Assembly: GCF_947494875.1 (NCBI RefSeq)
Contig: NZ_CANLWM010000001.1
Coordinates: 1,070,810-1,134,809, forward strand
DNA length: 64,000 nt
Origin: an uncultured Williamsia sp.
GTDB lineage: Bacteria; Actinomycetota; Actinomycetes; Mycobacteriales; Mycobacteriaceae
Direction of reading: 5' to 3'
Shown here: positions 9,451-17,228 of the stretch, in pieces
How the letters are laid out: each line of letters starts with the position of its first letter
Position numbering within the stretch: the first letter of the stretch is position 1
Notes under the pieces: model-generated
What the model was told of the DNA's origin: nothing
The model's database searches: none
The model's input: the letters and a program-made list of their open reading frames with translations, nothing else
Translations under genes and position numbers: made by a program

Positions 9451-9930
9451 ATGCCGCTGTGGGGCGACCTCCTCGTCGCCCTGGTCATCGCGATCGGACT
9501 CGTGGGCACCGTGGTGCCGCTGCTGCCCGGACCGACGCTGGTCCTGGGTGCGATCGTGGTGTGGGCCATCGTGACCGGCGGCGCCGCGTGGGCCGTCGCT
9601 GCTGTCGCCGCGGTGCTGGTCATCGGTGCGATGGGCCTGAAGTACGTGCTGGCGGGTCGCAGCATGCGACGATCCGGTGTCGCCGACCGCACCATCGTCG
9701 TCGGTGGCCTCGTCGGGATCGTCGGGTTCTTCGTCGTGCCGGTCGTGGGGTTGCCGATCGGGTTCCTCCTCGGCGCCGCGGCATCGGAGTGGGCCACTCG
9801 TCGTGATCCCCGCGCCGCCGGTCGAGGTGCGCTCGCCGCAGCTCGCGCCGCCCTCGTGGCGATCGGGATCGAACTCACCGCGTCGCTGTTCGCGGCCGGA
9901 TCCTGGACGATCGGCGCCGTCGCGCTCTGA
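9451..9930 (+). CDS. DUF456 family membrane protein
   Basis: A 159-residue hydrophobic protein whose ATG follows the purT stop directly, implying translational coupling. It contains about four to five membrane segments and the DUF456 pattern: an N-terminal VGTVVPLLPGPTLVLGAIVVWA, a central KYVLAGRSMRRSGVADRT loop and GFFVVPVVGLPIGFLLGAAASEW. The function of the family is unknown. The coupling to purT does not by itself suggest a role in purine synthesis. Confidence 0.8.
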   Translation: MPLWGDLLVALVIAIGLVGTVVPLLPGPTLVLGAIVVWAIVTGGAAWAVAAVAAVLVIGAMGLKYVLAGRSMRRSGVADRTIVVGGLVGIVGFFVVPVVGLPIGFLLGAAASEWATRRDPRAAGRGALAAARAALVAIGIELTASLFAAGSWTIGAVAL

Positions 9931-10034
9931 TCGCCGTCCCGCGACCGTTCCTCGCCCTCCCGCGACCACCTCTGGTCTCCGCGACCGTTGCGACGGTCGC
10001 GGGAGCTGGTTCGGGTCGCGCGAGGCGGGCCGGC
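9931..10034. repeat. intergenic GCGACC motif array between convergent genes
   Basis: The gap between the DUF456 gene and the convergent ABC ATPase gene holds GCGACC at 9941, 9962 and 9981, then the reverse complement GGTCGC at 9995 and 10014. Spacing is 21 bp for the first pair and 19 bp for the others. The arms GCGACCGTTG / CGACGGTCGC can pair as a hairpin, which could act as a two-way terminator. Confidence 0.6.
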
Positions 10035-10814
10035 TCAGCGGCCGAGCGGGACCACCAGTGGACCGTCGGTGACGGGGTCGCGGATGACCATGGACCGCAG
10101 GCCGAAAGCCTTCTCGAGCAGCTCCGGGGTGATGACGTCGGCCGGTGCGCCTTGTGCGAGCACGGCGCCGTCGCACATGACGACGATGTGATCGCTGTAG
10201 CGCACAGCGAGATTCAGGTCGTGCAGGACGGTGACGACCGTCTTGCCGTGCTCGGCGCTCAGCGTGCGCACCAGGTCGAGGACGTCGACTGCGTGGGCGA
10301 GGTCGAGGAACGTGGTGGGCTCGTCGAGGAGCAGGATCTCGGTCTGCTGCGCGAGCACCAGCGCGATCCACACGCGACGACGTTGCCCGCCCGAGAGCGA
10401 CTCGACCGGACGGTCGGCGAGGTCCGAGACCCCGGTCAACGCCATCGCCTCGGCGACGGCGGCGTCGTCGTCGGGGGAGGACTGTCGGTACCAGCGCTGG
10501 TGCGGGTGGCGACCGCGCTCGACGAGCTCGGCGACCGTCAACCCCGACGGGGCGATCGGGTCCTGGGGCAGCAGGCCCAGGACCTGAGCGAGGTCGCGGG
10601 GCCGACGGTCGGCGATGTCGCCACCGTCGAGCCGCACCACCCCGGACCGTGGTGTCAGCAGACGCGAGATCGACCGCAGCAGTGTCGATTTGCCGCAGCC
10701 GTTCGGGCCGACGATCGTCGTGACGACGTGGTCGGGGATGTCGAGGGTGAGTCCGTCGATGACGACGCGGTCGTCGTAGCCGACGGTCAGTCCCTGCGCG
10801 GTGAGACGACTCAT
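10035..10814 (-). CDS. iron-siderophore ABC transporter ATP-binding protein (FecE/FepC type)
   Basis: A 259-residue ATPase with Walker A GPNGCGKST (about residue 36), Q-loop LLPQDP, signature LSGGQRRR, Walker B EILLLDEPTTFLDLAH and H-loop VLHDLNLA, a pattern characteristic of Fe-siderophore importers. It is the last gene of a permease-permease-ATPase operon; its ATG overlaps the stop of the preceding permease by 4 bp. It energises uptake of a ferric siderophore through the two FecCD proteins. Confidence 0.92.
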   Translation of the reverse strand: MSRLTAQGLTVGYDDRVVIDGLTLDIPDHVVTTIVGPNGCGKSTLLRSISRLLTPRSGVVRLDGGDIADRRPRDLAQVLGLLPQDPIAPSGLTVAELVERGRHPHQRWYRQSSPDDDAAVAEAMALTGVSDLADRPVESLSGGQRRRVWIALVLAQQTEILLLDEPTTFLDLAHAVDVLDLVRTLSAEHGKTVVTVLHDLNLAVRYSDHIVVMCDGAVLAQGAPADVITPELLEKAFGLRSMVIRDPVTDGPLVVPLGR

Positions 10815-11905
10815 GCGGATGCCTTCCGGGACACGGCGATCATCAGGTAGACGAGGAACGGTCCACCCACGGCGGCGGTGACCACACCCACGGCCAGCCC
10901 GCCGGGCAACACGCTGCGGCACATCAGGTCCGCCCCGGAGACGAGCACCGCGCCCAGCAACCCGGACAGCACGGGTGGGGGCTGCGGGGTGCGCGCCAAC
11001 CGCAGGGCGATCTGCGGCGCGAGCAGTGCGACGAACGCGACCGGTCCGGCCGCGGCGACCGTGACGGCCGAGACCACCACCGCCACAGCCAGTGCGACGA
11101 CGCCGACCCGTCCCGCCCGCACCCCGAGGCCGCGCGACAGGTCGTCGCCGAGGGCCAGCATCGACAGGCCGCGACCGATGGACGCGACGACGAGGATCCC
11201 CAGCGCGAGGACCACGGCGAGGGTGATCACCGACGACCACGTCGCCGCGGACACCGACCCGACGAGCCATCGTTGCGCCCGGGCGACGTCGTTGATCTGG
11301 GCGCGTGTGAGCCCGTAGGACACCACTGCCTGGAACACCCAGGTGAGTGCGACGCCGACGAGCACCAGACGAAACGGTTCGATGCCCCCACGCCAGGCGA
11401 GCGCGTACATCAGCACCGCGCCGACGACACCACCGAGCAGCGCGGCGAGCGGCAACCCGATGTCCGAGAGCCACGCGCCCGCACCGGATCCGAGGGCGAT
11501 CGCCGAGACCGCCGCGGCGCTGGCACCCGCGGTGATGCCGAGGATGTCGGGGGTGGCCAAGGGGTTCCGCGCGACGGTCTGCGTGAGAGCGCCCGCGAGT
11601 CCGAGCCCGGCGCCCACCAGGACCGCGAGCAGTGCGCGGGGGAGCCCCACGTCGAGGACGACGACGTTCTCGACGCGGGTGCCGCCTCCGAACAGGATGC
11701 GCAGGACGTCGAGCGGGCCGAGCGGGAAGTCGCCGACACCGAGCCCGACGACGAGCAGCACCAGTGCGAGTGCGAGCGACACCACCGACGCGACGAGCAG
11801 TCGCGGCCGGACGAGCAGCGCGACCGGCCCGATGCGCACGACGTGGCGTCGGCGCGGGAGAGGGGGCGTGGTCGTCGGGGCGGCGACGGCGACGGTGGCG
11901 GTCAC
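10811..11905 (-). CDS. FecCD-family ferric-siderophore permease (second subunit)
   Basis: A 364-residue membrane protein with about ten hydrophobic segments. The family motifs LPRALLAVLVGAGLGLAGAL, TVARNPLATPDILGITAGAS and GPVAFVALLAPQIALRL are present. The GTG start at 11905 overlaps the stop of the upstream permease in a GTGTGA arrangement, and its own stop overlaps the ATPase start, indicating strict translational coupling. It pairs with the upstream FecCD protein to form the membrane channel. Confidence 0.92.
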   Translation of the reverse strand: MTATVAVAAPTTTPPLPRRRHVVRIGPVALLVRPRLLVASVVSLALALVLLVVGLGVGDFPLGPLDVLRILFGGGTRVENVVVLDVGLPRALLAVLVGAGLGLAGALTQTVARNPLATPDILGITAGASAAAVSAIALGSGAGAWLSDIGLPLAALLGGVVGAVLMYALAWRGGIEPFRLVLVGVALTWVFQAVVSYGLTRAQINDVARAQRWLVGSVSAATWSSVITLAVVLALGILVVASIGRGLSMLALGDDLSRGLGVRAGRVGVVALAVAVVVSAVTVAAAGPVAFVALLAPQIALRLARTPQPPPVLSGLLGAVLVSGADLMCRSVLPGGLAVGVVTAAVGGPFLVYLMIAVSRKASA

Positions 11906-12963
11906 ACGGACACCAGGCGTCGCGCGCGGACCAGATGGATGAGCATCGGCGCACCGACGACGGCGAGGACGATGCCCACCTGGACCTCCCCGGGACGGGC
12001 GATCACGCGGCCGATCACGTCGGACCCGAGCAGCAGCACAGCGCCGATGAGCGCGGAGTACGGCACCACCCAGCGGTAGTCGGCGCCGACGACGGCGCGG
12101 GCGAGATGTGGTGCGACGAGGCCGAGGAACACGATCGGGCCGCACGCGGCGGTCGCCGCGCCGGACAGCAGGGTGATCGCGAGGATCCCGACGATCCGCA
12201 CGGTGACCACCCGGGACCCGAGTGCCCGGCTCATGTCGTCGCCGAGACCGAGGACGTTGAGGAAGAAGCCGCTGCCGATCGCGAGGAGGAGGCCGGCGAC
12301 GACGAACGGCAGTGCCGCCCAGATCACGTCGGTTCCGCGACCCACGATCGAGCCGACGTTCCAGAAGCGCCAGGCGTCGAGCGACGCGGTGTCGACGAGC
12401 ACGATGCCCGACGTGATCGCCAGCAGCAGCGCCGAGAGACCGGTGCCCGCGAGCACCAGCGTGATCGGGGACGCGCCCTTCGTCGCGGCGGATGCGCCGA
12501 ACACCGCGGCTGCCGCCAGGACGGCACCCAGCAGCCCGAATCCCATGTACTGCATGGGTGTCGTGATGCCGAGGGTGTACACGCCGACGACCACCGCGCA
12601 GGCTGCGCCGGCGTTGACGCCGAGCAGTCCGGGATCGGCGAGCGGGTTGCGGGTGTGCGCCTGGGTCAGGGCCCCGGCGGCACCCATCGCGAGTCCGACC
12701 AGCAGACCGAGGAGCGTCCGCGGGACGCGAAGATCGCGCACGATGCCGACCGTGTCGGCCGTGCCCTGCGCCGACCACAGCGCGTCCCAGACCTCGCCGA
12801 GCCCCAGGGCGCGGGACCCGATCGCGATCGAGGCGGTCGCGGCCACGGCGAGCAGTCCGACCCCGCCGACCAGGCCGAGAAGCCGCCGACCGGGGACTCG
12901 CGTCGGGCGGTCGACGTCGGGCGCAGCGGTGGTCGCGTGCGTCGATTCGGTGGTCGAGAGCAT
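11902..12963 (-). CDS. FecCD-family ferric-siderophore permease (first subunit)
   Basis: A 353-residue permease, first gene of the operon. Conserved elements are VPRTLLGLLVGLAMGAAGAL, HTRNPLADPGLLGVNAGAA and GPIVFLGLVAPHLARAVVG. The ATG at 12963 lies 2 bp downstream (in the gene's direction) of an IdeR/DtxR-like box at 12966-12984, so the operon should be repressed when iron is plentiful. The matching binding protein is encoded separately at 15114-16115. Confidence 0.92.
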   Translation of the reverse strand: MLSTTESTHATTAAPDVDRPTRVPGRRLLGLVGGVGLLAVAATASIAIGSRALGLGEVWDALWSAQGTADTVGIVRDLRVPRTLLGLLVGLAMGAAGALTQAHTRNPLADPGLLGVNAGAACAVVVGVYTLGITTPMQYMGFGLLGAVLAAAAVFGASAATKGASPITLVLAGTGLSALLLAITSGIVLVDTASLDAWRFWNVGSIVGRGTDVIWAALPFVVAGLLLAIGSGFFLNVLGLGDDMSRALGSRVVTVRIVGILAITLLSGAATAACGPIVFLGLVAPHLARAVVGADYRWVVPYSALIGAVLLLGSDVIGRVIARPGEVQVGIVLAVVGAPMLIHLVRARRLVSV

Positions 12964-12965
12964 CG

Positions 12966-12984
12966 ATAGGGAAGGATACCCTTA
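12966..12984 (-). promoter_or_regulatory. IdeR/DtxR-like iron box upstream of the permease operon
   Basis: The plus-strand sequence ATAGGGAAGGATACCCTTA fits the 19-bp DtxR/IdeR consensus TTAGGTTAGSCTAACCTWA at about 14 of 19 positions. It abuts the start of the first FecCD gene, where bound repressor would block transcription under iron-replete conditions. Confidence 0.7.
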
Positions 12985-13099
12985 CTTCACGATTCGATGA
13001 CATCCGGTAACGAAGTACTCGCAAATGCGATGAAGTGGTCAGTGCGGTGTGACCCCCGACACCGCCCCCACCGATCGATCACGAGGAAGTGAGTTCGAG

Positions 13100-13510
13100 A
13101 TGTCGAGTCGTGCACAGGTACTCCGTCGCGCCGCCGCCGGGACGCTGGCGGCCGCAGCCGTCGCCACCACCGCCGGTTTCGCAGCCGCCGCACCGGCCAA
13201 CGCCGCCACGCCCCCGAACCTGCGCGTCACGGGCGTGGTCTTCTGCGACAAGACCAATTTCATCCCGACGCTGGTCCGACAGATGACCGTGACGAACACG
13301 AGCGACACCTTCACGATGCGCAACGTGACGCTGCAGGAGATCCAGGGCCAGAAGCGCTTCGCGTCCAGCCTCGGCCCGGGCAAGACGTTGCAGATCCGGA
13401 CCACACAGCCGGGCTGCTTCCCGTCGTCGATCAGCGGCTACGCGATCTCCGACAACCGCGAGGACCTGCTGGACAACTACGGCTACTACTTCACGCTGGA
13501 TCGTCTCTGA
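13100..13510 (+). CDS. small secreted protein of unknown function
   Basis: A 136-residue protein with a Sec signal: basic MSSRAQVLRRAA, an Ala-rich hydrophobic core and a likely cleavage after APANA. The mature part of about 100 residues carries two cysteines (GVVFCDKTNF and TTQPGCFPSS), possibly a disulfide, and a Tyr-rich end (DNYGYYFTLDRL). The ATG at 13100 is chosen because GAGGAAG lies 11 bp upstream; a longer GTG frame from 13049 would hide the signal peptide. I do not recognise the family. It is divergent from the iron-regulated permease operon, with the IdeR box 116 bp upstream, so iron control is possible. Confidence 0.7.
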   Translation: MSSRAQVLRRAAAGTLAAAAVATTAGFAAAAPANAATPPNLRVTGVVFCDKTNFIPTLVRQMTVTNTSDTFTMRNVTLQEIQGQKRFASSLGPGKTLQIRTTQPGCFPSSISGYAISDNREDLLDNYGYYFTLDRL

Positions 13511-13520
13511 TCCGCTGACC

Positions 13521-13600
13521 CCGTCGAGTGGGCGGTTGCGGGCATCGAGTGTGCGCGCGGCCGCCCACTCGACGTCTCCAGCCGCCCACTCGACGTGGTT
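13521..13600. repeat. 2+2 inverted array of the GTCGAGTGGGCGG motif
   Basis: Between convergent genes, GTCGAGTGGGCGG begins at 13523 and a variant ATCGAGTGTGCGCG at 13544 (21 bp apart). The reverse complement CCGCCCACTCGACG follows, with its CACTCGAC at 13566 and 13587 (again 21 bp apart). The outer arms can fold into a hairpin of at least 13 bp, so the element could terminate both transcripts. The same motif recurs at 33.9 kb and 52.2 kb. Confidence 0.8.
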
Positions 13601-13618
13601 CGGCGGTGACGCGTCAGG

Positions 13619-15004
13619 TCAGCGCTGGATCTTGTCGGGCTCGGCGGCGGCGAGCATGTCCTCGCGCTCGACGACCTTCACCCGCTCACGGCCCTCGGCC
13701 TCGCCGAGCTTGCGCTCGTGCTCGTCGAGCCGGTACCAGCCGTCCCAGGTGGTGAAGGGGATGTCGCGGCTCTCCAGCAGCGCGATCACGTCGTCCTCAC
13801 CAGGCGAGGCGGGCTCGTTGAGGAGCCCGTCCTTCATGTCGTTCAGGATGCACTCGACGGTCTCGTTGGCGTCGCCCTTGGTGTGGCCGATGAGCCCGAT
13901 CGGCCCGCGCTTCACCCAGCCGGTGGTGTACAGGCCGGTGAGGTGCTCGCCCTCGTCGAAGATCCGTCCGGCCTCGTTCGGGATGACGCCGGCCTGGTCG
14001 TCGAAGGGGATCGCGGGCAGGTTGTCCGACAGGTACCCGACGGCGCGGTAAACCGCCCCGACCTCCCAGTCGGTGACCTTGCCGGTCGGCTTCACGTTGC
14101 CGGTGCCGTCGAGCTGGGTGCGCTCGGTGCGCAGGCCGACGACCTTGCCGTCGTCGCCGAGGATCTCGACGGGCGACTCGAAGAAGTGCAGGAACAGCTT
14201 GTGCGGGCGGTCGCCGACCTCGCGGATCGCGTAGTTCTCGATGATCGTCGCGACCTGGTCGGTGATCTTGGACCCGCGACGGGCGACGGCCGAGCCCTCG
14301 TCGTAGTCGATGTCCTCCGGGTCGACGATGACCTCGATGTTCGGCGAGTGGTCGAGCTCCTTGAGCTCGAGAGGCGTGAACTTCGCCTGTGCCGGTCCGC
14401 GGCGACCGAAGACGTGGACCTCGACGGCCTTGTTCGCCTTGAGGCCCTCGTAGACGTTCGGCGGGATCTCGGTCGGCAACAACTCGTCACCGGTCTTCGC
14501 GAGAACGCGCGCGACGTCGAGGGCGACGTTGCCGACGCCGATCACGGCGACCTTCTCGGCCTCGAGCGGCCAGGTGCGCGGGAAGTCGGGGTGGCCGTCG
14601 TACCAGGCGACGAACTGCGCGGCGCCGTAGGAGCCGTCGAGGTCGATGCCGGGCAGGTCCATCAGCCGGTCGTCGGTGGCGCCGGTGGAGAAGACGACCG
14701 CGTCGTAGAGCGTGCGCAGGTCGTCGAGGGTGATGTCCGTGCCGTAGTCGACGTTGCCGAGCAGGCGGACCTGCGGCTTGTCGAGGACCTTGTGCAGGGC
14801 GGTGATGATGCCCTTGATGCGCGGGTGGTCGGGCGCGACGCCGTAGCGGATCAGGCCGAACGGCGCAGGCATGCGCTCGTAGAGGTCGATGCTCACCCCA
14901 CGCTCGGACGCGGTGTCCGACTTCATCAGCGCGTCGGCGGCGTAGATGCCGGCCGGTCCGGCGCCCACGATGGCGACCCGCAACGGGCGGTCCTGCGTAC
15001 TCAT
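13619..15004 (-). CDS. fprA: NADPH-ferredoxin reductase FprA (adrenodoxin-reductase type)
   Basis: A 461-residue flavoprotein of the FprA/adrenodoxin-reductase family. The N-terminal FAD site is VAIVGAGPAGIYAADAL, the family signature is RYGVAPDHPRIKGI, the NADPH-binding loop is VIGVGNVALDVARVL, and the C-terminal FAD contact is TGWVKRGPIGLIGHTKGDA. It transfers electrons from NADPH to ferredoxins for P450s and other Fe-S partners. ATG 15004 is the start that leaves a normal family N-terminus. It lies 109 bp downstream of the siderophore-binding protein gene on the same strand, so a role in reductive iron release is possible but unproven. Confidence 0.92.
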   Translation of the reverse strand: MSTQDRPLRVAIVGAGPAGIYAADALMKSDTASERGVSIDLYERMPAPFGLIRYGVAPDHPRIKGIITALHKVLDKPQVRLLGNVDYGTDITLDDLRTLYDAVVFSTGATDDRLMDLPGIDLDGSYGAAQFVAWYDGHPDFPRTWPLEAEKVAVIGVGNVALDVARVLAKTGDELLPTEIPPNVYEGLKANKAVEVHVFGRRGPAQAKFTPLELKELDHSPNIEVIVDPEDIDYDEGSAVARRGSKITDQVATIIENYAIREVGDRPHKLFLHFFESPVEILGDDGKVVGLRTERTQLDGTGNVKPTGKVTDWEVGAVYRAVGYLSDNLPAIPFDDQAGVIPNEAGRIFDEGEHLTGLYTTGWVKRGPIGLIGHTKGDANETVECILNDMKDGLLNEPASPGEDDVIALLESRDIPFTTWDGWYRLDEHERKLGEAEGRERVKVVEREDMLAAAEPDKIQR

Positions 15005-15113
15005 GACTGATGCACCTTCTTCTCGGCCGGGAGAGGCGTCGACACGATCGACCTTCCACGGTAGGCGTCCCGCGTGGACAAGTGCCAATTCCTGTGAGCG
15101 GTGTGACCCGGGG

Positions 15114-16115
15114 TCAGCGGGCGAGCTGCGGTACCAGTCGCTGCAGGACGTAGGGGATGGTCAGGACGGTCGGCACCGACATCGCGCTCCCGAGGCCCTG
15201 GTCCACGTAGACGACGTCGCCGCGCTTGACGATGTCGAGATTCTGAAACGCCGGGTTGGCCTTCAGCTTGTCGGTGGCCCCGGCATAGTCGACGACCACC
15301 AGCTTGTCGAGCCCGTTCAGCAGGTTCAGGTTCTCGTCGGAGATCGAGCCGTAGAAGCCGTCGGTGATCGTCGACTGCAGCGACGACGGGAACGTCATGC
15401 CGAGGTTGGTGAGCATCTGCCCGCGACCGTCGCCCGGACCGTAGATGTAGACGCCGCCCGCGTCGGAACCGATCACCACGGCGCTGCTGCGGCCCACGAG
15501 CTGCGGGTTCGCGGCCTTGGCGTCGGTGAACTGCTTCTCGGTCTCGGCGATGATCCGCGCGGTCTCGGTGGGCTTCCCGACGGCCTTGCCCACCTCGGCG
15601 GTCGCGGCCTGCCACGGCACCTGCCAGTCGGCGTACTGCTTCTCGCGCACGATGGTCCCGGCGACCTTGGCGAGGTTGTCGTAGACCGGTCGCGTCACGG
15701 CGTTGTTCACCGCGACGATCAGCTGGGGGTTCGAGGCGAGCACCTTCGTCACCTCGCCGGCCAGGTCGGAGGTGGCGTTCGTCAGCACCTCGGGGCTCCG
15801 GCCCTTCAGCAGGTCCGCGTTCCACGGTGTGATCACCGAGCGGTTCGTCGGGTCGTAGAACGGCGCCATCGTCGTCGGCACGATGCCGAGCTTCAACAGA
15901 ATGTCGCTGTCACCGGGACCGAGCGTGGCGATCCGGGAGGGCGCGGCGTTGATGGTCGTCGAACCGTAGGCGTGGTCGATGGTCACCGGGAACGCGCCGG
16001 GCTCGGCGGCGACGGAGCTCGATCCGCCCTGCGTGTTCTCGTCGGGCGCGGAGCACGCCCCGAGGCCGACGACGAGTGCTGTTGCGACGACGGCGACGCC
16101 CAGGCGACGGTGCAT
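15114..16115 (-). CDS. ferric-siderophore-binding lipoprotein (FecB/FepB type)
   Basis: A 333-residue extracytoplasmic solute-binding protein. The lipoprotein signal ends in a lipobox VGLGAC (lipid-anchored Cys near residue 21), and the mature protein has the class III fold pattern: PSRIATLGPGDSDILLKLGI, VLASNPQLIVAV, and a closing strand RGDVVYVDQGLGSAMSVPT. A strong GGAGG lies 6 bp before the ATG, and an IdeR-like box is centred about 36 bp upstream. It should hand a ferric siderophore to the FecCD permeases encoded 2 kb downstream. Confidence 0.92.
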   Translation of the reverse strand: MHRRLGVAVVATALVVGLGACSAPDENTQGGSSSVAAEPGAFPVTIDHAYGSTTINAAPSRIATLGPGDSDILLKLGIVPTTMAPFYDPTNRSVITPWNADLLKGRSPEVLTNATSDLAGEVTKVLASNPQLIVAVNNAVTRPVYDNLAKVAGTIVREKQYADWQVPWQAATAEVGKAVGKPTETARIIAETEKQFTDAKAANPQLVGRSSAVVIGSDAGGVYIYGPGDGRGQMLTNLGMTFPSSLQSTITDGFYGSISDENLNLLNGLDKLVVVDYAGATDKLKANPAFQNLDIVKRGDVVYVDQGLGSAMSVPTVLTIPYVLQRLVPQLAR

Positions 16116-16141
16116 CGGGAACCTCCAGTATCGAGAGCCAT

Positions 16142-16160
16142 ATAGGTTAGGCTCTGCTTA
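16142..16160 (-). promoter_or_regulatory. IdeR/DtxR-like iron box upstream of the siderophore-binding protein
   Basis: The plus-strand ATAGGTTAGGCTCTGCTTA matches the 19-bp DtxR/IdeR consensus at about 15 of 19 positions, with an intact TAGGTTAGGCT half. It lies 27 bp upstream of the lipoprotein start and predicts iron repression. It is the better conserved of the two iron boxes in the window. Confidence 0.78.
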
Positions 16161-16228
16161 CCCCGAGGATGACACCGCGACGCCGGACCCGGCAAATCCG
16201 GCGCTTCGGGCCCGTCTTCACGCCCACG

Positions 16229-16234
16229 TACGAT
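16229..16234 (+). promoter_or_regulatory. leaderless -10 box (TACGAT) of the NTF2-like membrane protein gene
   Basis: TACGAT ends 7 nt before the ATG at 16242, the spacing seen for leaderless mycobacterial transcripts. It supports that start. Confidence 0.5.
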
Positions 16235-16241
16235 CGCGCCC

Positions 16242-16736
16242 ATGGCGACCAGCAACGACTCCTCGGCGCACCCCGCACCCGAGCCGGAGGACGATCCCGG
16301 GCTCAGGGCGGCGTGGCCGTTCATCGTGGCCGTCGTGATCGTCCTGCTCGTGATCGGCGGCATCGTCTTGTCGCAGCTGCTGCGGCCCGCCGACGACCGA
16401 CTGCCCGACAACGCCGCGATCCAGCGCGCGATCAACGACTACTACACGGCCAAGAACGCCATCAACTACACGGCGTTCCGCGACGCGACGTGCAGTCGCG
16501 TCGTCGACGGTGGCTCGTTCCCGACCGACGAGGCGTTCCGGTCGGCCACGCAGTCCACTCGCGACTCCAAGGGCAAGATCATGGTCACCACCATCGCCGA
16601 CATCTCCGTCAGCGGGACGTCGGCGACCGCGTCGATGACGTGGCGCTACGAGAAGGACCCCCGCCAGACGACGCAGTCGGTGCCGGTGGTGAAGGACGCC
16701 GACACCTGGAAGGTCTGCGGCGTCAGCGCCCCCTGA
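16242..16736 (+). CDS. single-pass membrane protein with extracytoplasmic NTF2-like domain (Rv0361-like)
   Basis: A 164-residue protein: an acidic cytoplasmic N-terminus (about 22 residues), one membrane helix PFIVAVVIVLLVIGGIVLSQLL, then a domain of about 115 residues with AIQRAINDYYTAKNAINYTAF, VTTIADISVSGTSATASMTW and DADTWKVCG. This resembles the NTF2/Lumazine-binding-like domains of mycobacterial membrane proteins such as Rv0361. Cys residues in ATCSR and KVCG could pair. No catalytic function can be assigned. The start is supported by a leaderless -10 box. Confidence 0.7.
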   Translation: MATSNDSSAHPAPEPEDDPGLRAAWPFIVAVVIVLLVIGGIVLSQLLRPADDRLPDNAAIQRAINDYYTAKNAINYTAFRDATCSRVVDGGSFPTDEAFRSATQSTRDSKGKIMVTTIADISVSGTSATASMTWRYEKDPRQTTQSVPVVKDADTWKVCGVSAP

Positions 16737-16814
16737 CCGTCGGGCCCGTCTCCTCCGCTCCGCTCAGGGTCCGCCAGATGATCCCGTGTCGGGCGACTGT
16801 GGGATTCTGGGGAC

Positions 16815-17228
16815 GTGACCTACGCAGGTGATGTCTCCGTGCAGCAGGCCTGGGACCTCCTCTCCCAGGACCCCGACGCCGTCCTCGTCGACGTGCGCAC
16901 CCAGGCCGAGTGGAACTACGTCGGCATCCCGGACCTGTCGCCGCTGGGCAAGCGCACGGTCCTGATCGAGTGGGTCGGGTTCCCCGACGGGTCCCGCAAC
17001 CCGCGGTTCACCGAGCAGCTGCGCGAGGCCGGCGTCTCCGACGAGCAGACCGTCGTGTTCCTGTGCCGCTCCGGCCAGCGGTCGATCGGCGCCGCCGAGG
17101 CGGCCACGGCCGACGGCGTGCAGAAGGCCTACAACATCGCCGAGGGATTCGAGGGCGGTCTGGACGCGGAGGGCCACCGCGGCGCCGTCGGCTGGAAGGC
17201 CGCGGGCCTGCCCTGGCGCCAGTCGTGA
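16815..17228 (+). CDS. rhodanese-like sulfurtransferase (Rv0390-like)
   Basis: A 137-residue single-domain rhodanese. VDVRTQAEWNYVGIPDL is the substrate-side motif and VVFLCRSGQRSIGAAEAA the active-site loop with the persulfide-forming Cys. It starts at GTG 16815 and its stop overlaps the metZ GTG by 4 bp. The rhodanese-metZ pair is conserved in mycobacteria (Rv0390-Rv0391), which suggests it supplies or handles sulfane sulfur for O-succinylhomoserine sulfhydrylation. That role is inferred from coupling, not shown. Confidence 0.88.
   Translation: MTYAGDVSVQQAWDLLSQDPDAVLVDVRTQAEWNYVGIPDLSPLGKRTVLIEWVGFPDGSRNPRFTEQLREAGVSDEQTVVFLCRSGQRSIGAAEAATADGVQKAYNIAEGFEGGLDAEGHRGAVGWKAAGLPWRQS

Noticed and set aside
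7192..10371. A 1,059-codon open frame on the minus strand across purT
   Set aside because: It is the antisense shadow of purT and DUF456 caused by high GC; its translation is Arg/Gly/Asp-rich without family motifs.
16737..16814. Second SAM-IV riboswitch before the rhodanese-metZ pair
   Set aside because: The conserved GGTCATGAG and CCGGCAACCCTCC segments are absent and the gap is too short.
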